Both the position numbers and the translations under genes were made by a program. A stretch of DNA of 64,000 nt from Phycisphaerales bacterium (GTDB lineage: Bacteria; Planctomycetota; Phycisphaerae; UBA1845; UTPLA1), in contig JAKSDK010001896.1 in NCBI GenBank assembly GCA_022360095.1, positions 62,001 through 126,000 of the forward strand. The letters are read 5' to 3'. This document shows, one piece after another, positions 53,604 to 62,800 of this stretch. Numbering within the stretch: the stretch's first letter is position 1; each line of letters opens with the position of its first letter. The notes beneath the pieces are model-generated. The model saw only the letters and a program-made list of their open reading frames with translations. It was not told the DNA's origin and made no database searches.

Positions 53604-55289
53604 CTAAATGGAGCCACCGGCCGTGACGAACTTCGACTGATCCACCTCATAGCAGTCGCAAAGCTTGCCGACGACACTGAGTAAATTCTTGAATTGCGTG
53701 TCGGTGAGAATGCCGGTTTTCAAATATTGCTCACCAAACCAGGTGCTGCCGAGAAAGTAGGCGAGCGGATCGTCAATCCGGCTGAATCGCAAATACTGAT
53801 ACTCGTATACGTGACGCGCCAGACGTTGAAACAGCTCGGTGCCCGCTGATTCGAGAATCAGGGCGTAGACGTTATTCCGAATATAGGTTTCACGCTCAGC
53901 AAGCGTCAGATAGTTCTGAGAAAGCAAGTTGGCCTGAAAGTCGCATACGCGGTTCGTCGCGACTCGAGCCAATGCGTGGCCGGGACTCTCGTCCCGGTCG
54001 GCGAGGCGGGCCATGGAAGCAGCGGTGATCGATCGGGCACCTGCCGGTGCGTTGCGATAGATCTCATCCAATAAATCGGCAAGCTGTTCGTAGTATTGCT
54101 CATGGTCGGCCTGCCTGGACGTTGCAATGGGAACAAGGCCCGCGTCGACGGCTTGGTGCCCCCATTCATGGATTGTGCGCGCGGCAAGCATATCGCGCTC
54201 GTAGGGCGGCGAAGGAAGATTGAGCCGATCCGTGACCTTGTCGAGCAGGTTGTAGGCGATCATCCGGCGCCCCACGTGGAGGTAACTGAGCCCGCTTTCC
54301 TCCATCTCCGTGTGCGGCATGGGCAGGTCTTCCGGCCGGCGTAGTGACATGAAAAAACCGCGCGAACGTTCGTCAATCACTTGCAAGTCCGCCTCGATGC
54401 TTTTGGCGATCTCATCAGCCGTGTCGCCAAGGGCGCTCCGCACAGCCTCGATCTCTCGGGGTTTGTCAGGATCCCAAAGGACACGCTCCGGGGGTCCCGT
54501 GATGAGTACGCACGGTTGTGTTGCTTCGAGCCATCCACACAGCTTTTCGGTATGGAGACCTTTCCTCGGCTGGTGGGCCGTTTGAAATTCAGCCATCGCA
54601 TCTTGGGCCGTCTTTGTCCACGTTCCGATCAGCTCGTCAAGATTTGCTTGGAGCGAACGGGGTATCAGAAGACCGGTCTGAGGTATTTTGATGAGCGGCT
54701 CGATCGTGGCCAGCACGGGTTTCTTCAGCGACTCATGATACAACCGTCGAATCCATGGCATGGCCTCTGCAACGGCACGATACGCGACGGCGTCCGGACG
54801 ATTTGATCGGCGACAACCTTCGCAAAACCGCTCGATTTCTTCATCCGTGCAAATCAGGTAGTAGCTCAGGTTTCTCAGCGACGCAGAGATGACTTCGCGC
54901 ACCAGGCCGAGACGCTCGGCCTGAAAGAACTGGAATGCCGCGAACTCACGGTTGGACGTCGCGGGGTCAAAGTCCGTTTCATACAGTAACCATGAGCACT
55001 TGTTGAAGGGCTGAGAGTAAGGACGAACGCGAGCGGGTTCGGTCACGATGCAGGCATGTTGTAGGCGCGATGGAAACCAATGTCTCGGCGCTTGGGCGGC
55101 CAGGTCGGACGCTCGTTGGTCGTAATGGCGAAAGGCTTCGTTGAACAGTTCGATCCACCCTTCCGAGACCAACGACCTTTCAAGCAACAGGTCTTGAAAA
55201 GTTGCACTCATCCCGTTGGCCGACAGGTGCTCGATCGGAATGAGAAACATCCGTTTGTCGGAAAGGTAGTAGTCGTACAGATCCTTCAT
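53604..55289 (-). CDS. Putative zinc metallopeptidase (HEWGH), family not recognised
   Basis: The 561-residue protein has no signal peptide. Its most telling feature is AARTIHEWGHQAVDAGLVPI (369-388), where HEWGH (374-378) fits the HExxH zinc-binding and catalytic motif of zincins. A third ligand is not certain; Glu480 in YALILESAGTEL (474-486), 102 residues after the second His, is a candidate for a gluzincin-like site. The rest is mostly helical and rich in Trp, Tyr and charged residues. I do not recognise the family. The cytoplasmic location predicted from the sequence is unusual for a peptidase among so many secreted proteins. The upstream gene, also on the minus strand, ends 143 bases away. 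Confidence 0.55.
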   Translation of the reverse strand: MKDLYDYYLSDKRMFLIPIEHLSANGMSATFQDLLLERSLVSEGWIELFNEAFRHYDQRASDLAAQAPRHWFPSRLQHACIVTEPARVRPYSQPFNKCSWLLYETDFDPATSNREFAAFQFFQAERLGLVREVISASLRNLSYYLICTDEEIERFCEGCRRSNRPDAVAYRAVAEAMPWIRRLYHESLKKPVLATIEPLIKIPQTGLLIPRSLQANLDELIGTWTKTAQDAMAEFQTAHQPRKGLHTEKLCGWLEATQPCVLITGPPERVLWDPDKPREIEAVRSALGDTADEIAKSIEADLQVIDERSRGFFMSLRRPEDLPMPHTEMEESGLSYLHVGRRMIAYNLLDKVTDRLNLPSPPYERDMLAARTIHEWGHQAVDAGLVPIATSRQADHEQYYEQLADLLDEIYRNAPAGARSITAASMARLADRDESPGHALARVATNRVCDFQANLLSQNYLTLAERETYIRNNVYALILESAGTELFQRLARHVYEYQYLRFSRIDDPLAYFLGSTWFGEQYLKTGILTDTQFKNLLSVVGKLCDCYEVDQSKFVTAGGSI

Positions 55290-55432
55290 CGGCTTATGTT
55301 GATATTCACCCGTGACTGTTTGTTCATGACCACGCCTTGATGACGGGCGTCAGCGCAAGAATCGGGGCCGGACGCTCCATGGTATGTGCGTCCGGCCCCG
55401 AAGTGGTTTCGTAGATCGCCGTGGCTTAGGGA

Positions 55433-56851
55433 CTAAGGACAGACCGTGCCGTTCACCAACAGCGAGACGAACGCATCGAGATCGTCCGAGTCGAGCGGCA
55501 CACCCGTCGGGCCGTCCAACTCTGCACAAATCCCGACCGGCGAGTTGCCGATGTACATGTCGACAAAGTTCTGAATATCTGCACCGTCGACCGTCGTGCT
55601 GTCATCCAGATCGCCGGGGCAATCGCAGATTTCCGGGGCGGCCGGAGCGAGAACGAGCGAAGTCAATGACGAGGGCGCGATCGGTCGGAAAAGTCCGAGT
55701 GTCGCGACTGCGCCTGGTACCGGCGGAGTGTTTGCATCAAAGCGGAAGTTGTAAAGCGTACCCCATCGGAGGGCGTTGGTCGTGAGATCGTTGCCGGCGG
55801 TCCATGTGTTGGTCGCCCAGGTGATGCTGCTGCCGCCGACCGTCACGCCCCAGTCGGTGCCGCTGTGAATTTCGCCACTGTGATAATCGCAGTCATGGAA
55901 GCCGATGTTGGAGACGCTCACGCCGGCGGGGACCGGAATCGAGAAAGACTGTCCGGAAGCGTGAGAGTTCAGGTTTTGAACGGCGTATTCGTAGTGCCAC
56001 ATTCCACCGCCAAGATCCGTTACTCGATAGCCCAACCAAAAGCGACCGCCGTCGGCATCGTTCATGGGAAGCAGCTTGACGAACGGGTCGGCATCCTGCC
56101 AGGCGAAAATGGCCGGTTCTTCCGTCACGGTCGGGCCCAGAGGCAGCGCGGTGTAGTTCGGCGCGCCGGCCACCGAGACTTCTCGCCAGGAAACGCTGTT
56201 GTAGCCGTTCCCGGATTGGGCGTCGTCCTGAGTGACGTACTGTCCTTCAAAGTAGTACTGCGCGCCTGCGATCGCCAAGTCCGTGGTATGAACCTGCAAC
56301 CGTCCGATAGTCGGAGCCGATCCGACGGCGTCTCTGCTGAACGGGCAGGAAAAGACGCCGGTTGTTGCGTTGACGTCCGATTTCGGCCCGAGGAAGCCGT
56401 CACAGCCGCTACCGCCTGAACCGTTTCGGGCGCCCGTGTACGGGTCCGAACACCCCACGCCGAGCACGTTGCAGGTGCCGGTGTTTGCGCAGTTGTCGCA
56501 CAGGTCTTGATCCAGGGCGCAAAAGCCATGCTTGAGCCAGCTCTGACCGATGTGCTCGAACTTGCCGTCCATCAAGCGAAACATGTTCTGGGCAATCACC
56601 GGGTGTCGAAGGTCAAAACCTTCGTCAATCCAAAGCAACGAACTCGTTCCGACATTGCACGAAGTGGTCGCGACGGAATAGGCCATGATTCCCCCTAACG
56701 TGCCCCATTCCACGATATCATTCTGATTTGAGCCATTATTGCCCGAGACACCAAGTCCCCCGACGATCACGTCGGGCACTGCCAGAGCCGTCGGCGCAGC
56801 CAGACACAGGCTCAACAAGGCCACAATCACAGCATTTTGGCGATACGACAT
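55433..56851 (-). CDS. Secreted protein with a C-terminal dockerin-like module
   Basis: The 472-residue protein has a signal peptide (MSYRQNAVIVALLSLCLAAP, cleavage near ALA). The main part (about 25-400) carries segments such as GGLGVSGNNGSNQNDIVEWG and RLMDGKFEHIGQSWLKHGFC and several cysteines, and looks beta-rich. Its family is not recognised, but proteins of this look with the same start are common in planctomycetes. The last 65 residues (CDCPGDLDDSTTVDGADIQN and later DLDAFVSLLVNG) form two EF-hand-like calcium loops in the style of type I dockerins. A related module is in the giant protein at 44138-49729. GAGG precedes the ATG. Confidence 0.8.
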   Translation of the reverse strand: MSYRQNAVIVALLSLCLAAPTALAVPDVIVGGLGVSGNNGSNQNDIVEWGTLGGIMAYSVATTSCNVGTSSLLWIDEGFDLRHPVIAQNMFRLMDGKFEHIGQSWLKHGFCALDQDLCDNCANTGTCNVLGVGCSDPYTGARNGSGGSGCDGFLGPKSDVNATTGVFSCPFSRDAVGSAPTIGRLQVHTTDLAIAGAQYYFEGQYVTQDDAQSGNGYNSVSWREVSVAGAPNYTALPLGPTVTEEPAIFAWQDADPFVKLLPMNDADGGRFWLGYRVTDLGGGMWHYEYAVQNLNSHASGQSFSIPVPAGVSVSNIGFHDCDYHSGEIHSGTDWGVTVGGSSITWATNTWTAGNDLTTNALRWGTLYNFRFDANTPPVPGAVATLGLFRPIAPSSLTSLVLAPAAPEICDCPGDLDDSTTVDGADIQNFVDMYIGNSPVGICAELDGPTGVPLDSDDLDAFVSLLVNGTVCP

Positions 56852-57133
56852 AAATCAACCCTCGTAAAAAGAAAGAAAGTGTTGGTAGAAGCTCTACCGC
56901 GATGTAAAAGTGATCATTCCCTACGCAAGCGGATGATGTTGGCTGCTCGCCGGGGCCCCTTGTTTCACCCGCCCCCTCATCAAACCAGATCCAACCCATT
57001 ATTATGCCCAGGCGTGCCATGGTTTGCAAGCCCGCTATTATCAGCGTTAGAGACCCAAAGGCTGATATGGACTATGATCGGTGAGCCGATGGTCTGGGTT
57101 CATGATTGAAAAAAGATCGCGGTTTCAAGCCGT

Positions 57134-59344
57134 ATGAGATACGTCCAGGTCCCCACAACCCGTCCCGGAGGCCATGACCTCCGCACCCTTTTTCATTCGA
57201 TAATCGGGGCAGGCCTCATTCTAGGTCTTCTCCCGCCGCGGCAGGCACAGCCTCAGCCGAAACAACTCCAAGATTCTTTGGCACATAAGATTACGGTTGA
57301 ACAGGAAGTCTTGGAGAACATTCAGGCACAGCCTATTGGAAATCACACGCTGAAGGTGCTTCATCTCCCGCAGCCATTTCTTCGACGAGCTGCGGATCGC
57401 ATCATTCGTTCGACATACCAGGAACGGCATCACAAAGTCGTCTGGGACAGGGTCGGCGAAGATCAAGAAGAGGCGCCGGATACCAGGGAGCCCCAAGGGC
57501 TCGGGAAGACTCAGAACCGAAATATCAAGGTTTGGCCCCGCCGCCCTTCCTCAAAAGACCTCGAAAACGGACGTCCGTTCGCTGAATCGCGCCCGCCGCT
57601 TCGTGGTTTCAGGGTTACATTCGCAAAAGACGGGTCAACGACTTCGCCGTTTTGCTGGCCGGACAAGTCTGCGCCGGCCATGATCCGTCGTGCCGCCGAC
57701 ATGGTGGCCGAACGACTTGCGAAGGATGGACTGCTTCTCACTACGGCTGCGGCTATTGAAACACTCGGGGCCGTTGAAATGGAGCGAGACCCGGCATTGG
57801 CGATTCAACGTCTGGCGGCTGTAGGCTTGCCCTTGGACTTGCTTCCGTATTTTGGATTTTCGAAAGACGGCAAAGACAACGATGTGCGAGCAGTTGTTGG
57901 GTTCATCGCCGGACGTTTGGCGAAGGGGGCGACCGTTTCGACGTTACGGTCCGAAATGCTTTCCGTGCCTTTTCATTTTGTTCCGAGTCATCCTGGTTTT
58001 CGCGTTGTTTCGGAGAGCGGTGAGCACGAGATCGGGACCGTACGCTTGCAGTTGACGCGAGGCACGTATTGGCGCGGCCCCGGCGCCGGAGGAAATCTCG
58101 ATCTTGCTCGACAACTGATCGAGAAATTGCCGAAGGCTTCCTTTTTGGCGAGCATCGAGGAAAAGCATCTTGAACCTTTCCTGTCATTGTCGGCCCATTG
58201 GCCCATCCAGAGAATGGGCCAGCTTATGATTCTGCCCGAGCCGATGGCCGTGTCTCAATGGACGCAGGATAACGGCAAGGCCGGCGTGATTCGCACAAAA
58301 AAGCACTTAAAAATCGCCACGATGTTGCCTCGATACGCGAGTCGGCGCGAGGACGGCTCCGTCTTCGTCCCCGGCGAATCATTCCTGATCGAGAGCCTGG
58401 AGTCGACAGGACACACGGTTGTTCAATCGCCCCTGCTGTTTCAAGGCGGGAACCTTCTGGCGGTCCGAGAACCGGTGAGCGGCGACCGAATCCTTTTGAT
58501 CGGTGAAGCGGAGATCTATCGGAATACGGCGCTCGGTTTGAATCGACGGCAGGTGCTCGAGGCGTTTCGTATCGAGTTTGCAGTCGATCGTTGCGTCGTT
58601 CTGCCTGCGGTTTCATTTCACCTAGACTTTGATCTTTGTGTGCGCGCCTTGGGGGAACACGGTTCTCCGTCTGGCTTGGTTGCTTTCGTCAACGACGGAC
58701 CGGCCGCAGCAGGCATTATTTTGTCGCTGGGCGTCGATGCACTTGAACGGCACGCCAAGCTGGATGCAACTTCAGCGAAGAAGGCACGGAAGCACTTGAA
58801 AGAAGGTCAAGCGGTCAAGTTTCTTGAGATCATCGGCGGCGTTCTTGGTCGGCATCTCAACCGGCATGGGCACTTTCCGTACTCGTTTGCGAAGTGCTTC
58901 GCGGTCGACGCAGTTGATTCCCCAGTCGGCAATTTTCAGCGGTTTCTATTGGCGATGGACACGTTGGTTTGCGATTCGATCCGACCGCATGATCGTCATG
59001 CTGCAGCATACTTGCGGTCATTTGGTCGGCGAGAGAAGGATCGAAGAGATCTCCATCGTTTGCTGGCCGAACTTGGTTGGCGGGTCGTGAAAGTCCCCAG
59101 CCTGGCGGATGGAAATCGCAGCATTAATTATGTTAACGGTATCCATGATCGGGGTTCATACCTAATGCCAGTGTATGGAGGACTTTACGCGCCGTTGGAT
59201 GAGGCTGCGGCGTCGGTTTTCCGCCGTGAATTCGGTGCCACCGTTTCGGTGATCCCGGTGTTTAGCGGCGAGAGCCAACGCCGTGTTGGTGCCGTGCACT
59301 GTTCCGCTGCCGTCTACCCTGCCCTAAGCTCATTTTCAAATTAA
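57134..59344 (+). CDS. Pentein-superfamily enzyme, agmatine deiminase/peptidylarginine deiminase-like
   Basis: The 736-residue frame contains all catalytic landmarks of guanidine-modifying penteins in order. QWTQDNG has Asp379 in the WxxD arrangement of agmatine deiminase. LFQGGNLL (435-442) follows. FHLDFD has His496 and Asp498 in the HxD pair. SINYVNGIHDRGSYLMPVYG leads to GAVHCSA, with Cys723 as nucleophile. The expected chemistry is hydrolysis of a guanidino group, giving citrulline or carbamoyl products; the substrate is unknown. The region before about residue 155 is rich in Gln, Pro and Arg. There is no ribosome-binding site at 57134, so the start may lie further downstream. The extension before the WxxD motif (about 375 residues) is much longer than in agmatine deiminase. 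Confidence 0.72.
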   Translation: MRYVQVPTTRPGGHDLRTLFHSIIGAGLILGLLPPRQAQPQPKQLQDSLAHKITVEQEVLENIQAQPIGNHTLKVLHLPQPFLRRAADRIIRSTYQERHHKVVWDRVGEDQEEAPDTREPQGLGKTQNRNIKVWPRRPSSKDLENGRPFAESRPPLRGFRVTFAKDGSTTSPFCWPDKSAPAMIRRAADMVAERLAKDGLLLTTAAAIETLGAVEMERDPALAIQRLAAVGLPLDLLPYFGFSKDGKDNDVRAVVGFIAGRLAKGATVSTLRSEMLSVPFHFVPSHPGFRVVSESGEHEIGTVRLQLTRGTYWRGPGAGGNLDLARQLIEKLPKASFLASIEEKHLEPFLSLSAHWPIQRMGQLMILPEPMAVSQWTQDNGKAGVIRTKKHLKIATMLPRYASRREDGSVFVPGESFLIESLESTGHTVVQSPLLFQGGNLLAVREPVSGDRILLIGEAEIYRNTALGLNRRQVLEAFRIEFAVDRCVVLPAVSFHLDFDLCVRALGEHGSPSGLVAFVNDGPAAAGIILSLGVDALERHAKLDATSAKKARKHLKEGQAVKFLEIIGGVLGRHLNRHGHFPYSFAKCFAVDAVDSPVGNFQRFLLAMDTLVCDSIRPHDRHAAAYLRSFGRREKDRRDLHRLLAELGWRVVKVPSLADGNRSINYVNGIHDRGSYLMPVYGGLYAPLDEAAASVFRREFGATVSVIPVFSGESQRRVGAVHCSAAVYPALSSFSN

Positions 59345-59805
59345 TGTTGGCGATCCTGCTCTGCCGGAAGGGTTTTCGGTCGATAAGGCGTCCAATAATA
59401 TCGGGCATATAGCTGTCTGCATGCGGATATGTTTGCGAAAGCGGGTCTGCCATGGTTTTTGGGGGCACCCGTTTTTTTAGAAATCGGCATCATGAAAGTC
59501 TTGCATTGCGGACTTCGAATGTGCATAATCGGACTCTAGGAAATGAGGAGCAGCCCGTAAATATCTTTATTCAGTCGTACAGGCTGCCAGTGCCTTTGGG
59601 AAGTCATTCTTAATTCCCAGCACTGGGCGGGTTCATAATCAAGAAGGGGCGAGGCGATCATCACAACACATTTATTTTTTGGAGAACTCATAGTTAACCA
59701 TTTATCGGGACATGGGACAGCTTGCTTCTGCGCCGTGGGAGCAGGCTGAAGAGGGTTTGTTTACAAAGCGCAAACAAAGCATTTTTCTTACGAAAAGGGG
59801 ATGAA
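59345..59805. promoter_or_regulatory. Long untranslated region with inverted repeats before the giant P-domain protein
   Basis: These 461 bases contain no supported gene. CCAGTGC (59588-59594) pairs with GCACTGG (59621-59627), and inside it GGGAA (59599-59603) pairs with TTCCC (59615-59619), giving one extended stem. A second inverted repeat is TTTGTTT (59756-59762) with AAACAAA (59772-59778), followed by GCATTTTTCTT, 27 bases before the start codon. The latter could be an attenuator. The region probably contains the promoter and a structured 5' leader. Confidence 0.45.
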
Positions 59806-62800
59806 ATGATGAAGAATGGAAGCGCGAACAGACGGAAGTTTTATTGGTGTATGTGTACGCTCGTTTGTGCGAGCGTCCTCGGCATGGTTATCGCAACCAC
59901 GGCCGATGCAAGACCGGAGGAGGCAGGCAATGTTGCTTGCTTTTGCTCGATCCAAGACGTGGACGGCAATGTCGTCTCGGATGCGATCGTCTCCTACCGC
60001 GGCAGCAAGGGAGAAACCTTCAGGGCGATTCCCAAAGCCGACGGGAGTTGCTATTTCAAAGATGTTAGCGGCAAAGTCGCCTTTGACATCGAGACCTCTG
60101 TCAAGGGGTTCACGAGCCTGACCGTTCATGCGGACCTGCCCGCAGGCGATCCGGGGAACACGCTTTCCATTCGGTTCAACCAGGACGGAACCGTCTCGGT
60201 TGACACGACTCCCCTCCCGGATTTTGCCCGGACATCTCCCGCTTCCGAACGATTCAGTGGTGTGAGTTCCGCGCCGCCCAGCGGCAAGGGTCCCACCCCG
60301 GTCGGCCCGGCTTGTGCGGCCGGCGGCACCGGCGATGAGTGCACGGACCCGCTCGTGGCGACGGACGGTTCCCAGCTCGGCTCAACGCTCGACAACACCG
60401 GTGGTGCTGATGACTCATCCTGCTCCTTGGGCGACACCGTGGACGAGTGGTGGTGCTACACCGCGACGTGCGACGGCACGGCAACGGCCAGCACCTGCAA
60501 CGCCGGGACGGATGCTCTCTTCGATACTTCACTCACCGTCTATTCCGCTTGTCCGACAATGCAGGGCGAGTTCGAACTTGCTTGTAGCGATGATGACCCC
60601 AGCTGCGGCGTCGCGACCCAATCGACCGCGATGTGGCCGGTGGCAACGGGCGTCACGTATTTCATTCGCGTGGCCGGTTTCAGCGGCGGCCAGGGTGACT
60701 ATGAGCTTACCCTGAGTTGTCAGGCTGGCCCGGGCGGCGCTTGTCCGGGAGCCGGAGACGGCGATGAATGCACCGCTCCGATCGTCGTTGGCGACGGCAC
60801 GGTCGCGGGCGACCTGGGTGACAACACCGGTTCGACCGGTGACGACTCCTCTTGTGCCGCCGGCGACGGTGACACCATCGACGAATGGTATTGCTACACC
60901 GCGCCTTGCGACGGCGTAGTCACGATCACGACCTGCTCGGCCGCGACCATCTTTGATACCGTCCTTTCGGTCTTTGATGCGTGCGGTGGCATGGAAATCG
61001 CCTGTAACGATGACACGGCCGGCGTCAATGTGGATTGTGAATTGGGCGGTGTGAACCGCAAGTCAACAGTTCAGTTCGCAGGTACGGCGGGCATGACTTA
61101 TTTTGCTCGCGTGTCCGTCTTCGGCGACGACTTCATGGGCTTCGGCGGTACCGGCACGACGTATGAAATCAGCTTTGATTGCAACGATGCCGGAAATCCG
61201 GCTTGTACCGCGACGGCCGGCGATTGCTGTGCCGGCAACGGGACCCCGGGTTGTGATGACGTCGATTGCTGTAACACAATTTGTCTCTGCGACCCGTTCT
61301 GCTGCGACACGGAATGGGACGACCTGTGTGCGGGTCAGGGCAACATGGGCAACGGTTGTGGTGCCCAGGTGCTTTGTCCGGCATGTGCACCGGAGCCGCC
61401 GCCGAACGACAACTGCGCGGACGCGGAAGTCATCGCATGCAACGGCAGCGCGACGGTGGATAACACCGGAGCGACCTCGGAAGTCGGTGATCCGGACTAC
61501 AGCTGTATCTTCATGGGCCCCGGCCCGGGTACCGGCTCGGTTTGGTATCAGTTCGTGGCGACTGACACCGAGGCTGAGATCACCACGGAAAACAGCACCG
61601 GTGCTGGCGACACGGTCATCGCGGTTTACTCCGTCGATCCGCTCGATCCTTGCAACACGCTGGTCGAGATTTGCTGCAACGATGATATCAGCGGCACCAA
61701 CCTTCTTTCGAAGGTTTGCTGCACGGGTCTGACCATTGGAAACACTTATTACATCCAGGTGGCTTCGTTCAACCTTGCCGGCACCGGCGAGATTACGTTG
61801 AACGTGAATTGTCCTTGCCCCGTCGGTTGTGTACTCCCGTGCCCCCCTGGCGGCACGACTGAGCCAGAGCCTTGCGGCGATTCGGTCAATGACGGTTGCA
61901 ACGGCACTCCGGTTGTCGCCAGCGATTGCTGTGTCGCCAACGGTACGCCGGGTTGTGACGATCTTGACTGTGAAACGATCGTCTGTGGTTTGGATCCCTT
62001 CTGCTGCGACACGTCGTGGGATGGGACCTGTGCGGGGATCGCCGCGGATAACTGCGCCGCTCTGTGTGGCGACATCTCGTTCCCGACCACGCCGATCGCT
62101 TGCGGCGAAACGGTTTGCGGAACCTCGTGGGCCGATGGAGGCACGCGTGACACCGACTGGTACTTGCTCACTCTCACGGAGCAGTCCATTGTCACTTGGA
62201 CGTTGTCGGCTCAGTTCCCCGGCTTCATTGCCATTCTGACCGACAATTGCCCCGTCACCGCGGCGGACATTCTGGTTCAAGGGAACACGCCTGACGATTG
62301 TTCGGAAAACGCAGTGGTTTCTCTCTGCCTCGAGGCCGGTAGTTATCACCTCTTCGTCGGTATCGGCGATGCTGGTGGCGCGATCTTCGAAGGCTTCCCC
62401 TGCGACAGCAACTTCAATGACTATGTGGCCACAGTGACTTGCGAGCCTTGCACGATTCCGACAGGAGCTTGTTGTCAGCCCGCCAGTGTCTGTGTGCCTG
62501 ATCTGACGGAAGACGCTTGTTTCGCCGCTGGTGGTCTCCAGTGGTCCGAAGGTGTCGCATGTGCTCCGGGTCTCTGCGAGTCTCCTGCGAACGACCTTTG
62601 TGATGACGCGATCCCGGTGGGAGCGCTTCCGGCAACCGTGATGGGGAACACCGAGTTGGCGAGCGTTGACACGAATGCTCCGAGCCCGTGTGGCGCCTTC
62701 ACTGACGTCGAGGTTGGTGGTGTCTGGTACTCGGTCACAGGAAACGGCAACAACCTCACGGCCACGACCTGTAACCCCGGCACGAACTACGACACGAAGA

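Noticed and set aside
61063..62349. A 428-codon minus-strand frame opposite the giant P-domain protein
   Set aside because: It is an antisense shadow; the plus strand is open for 1398 codons with signal peptide and domains.
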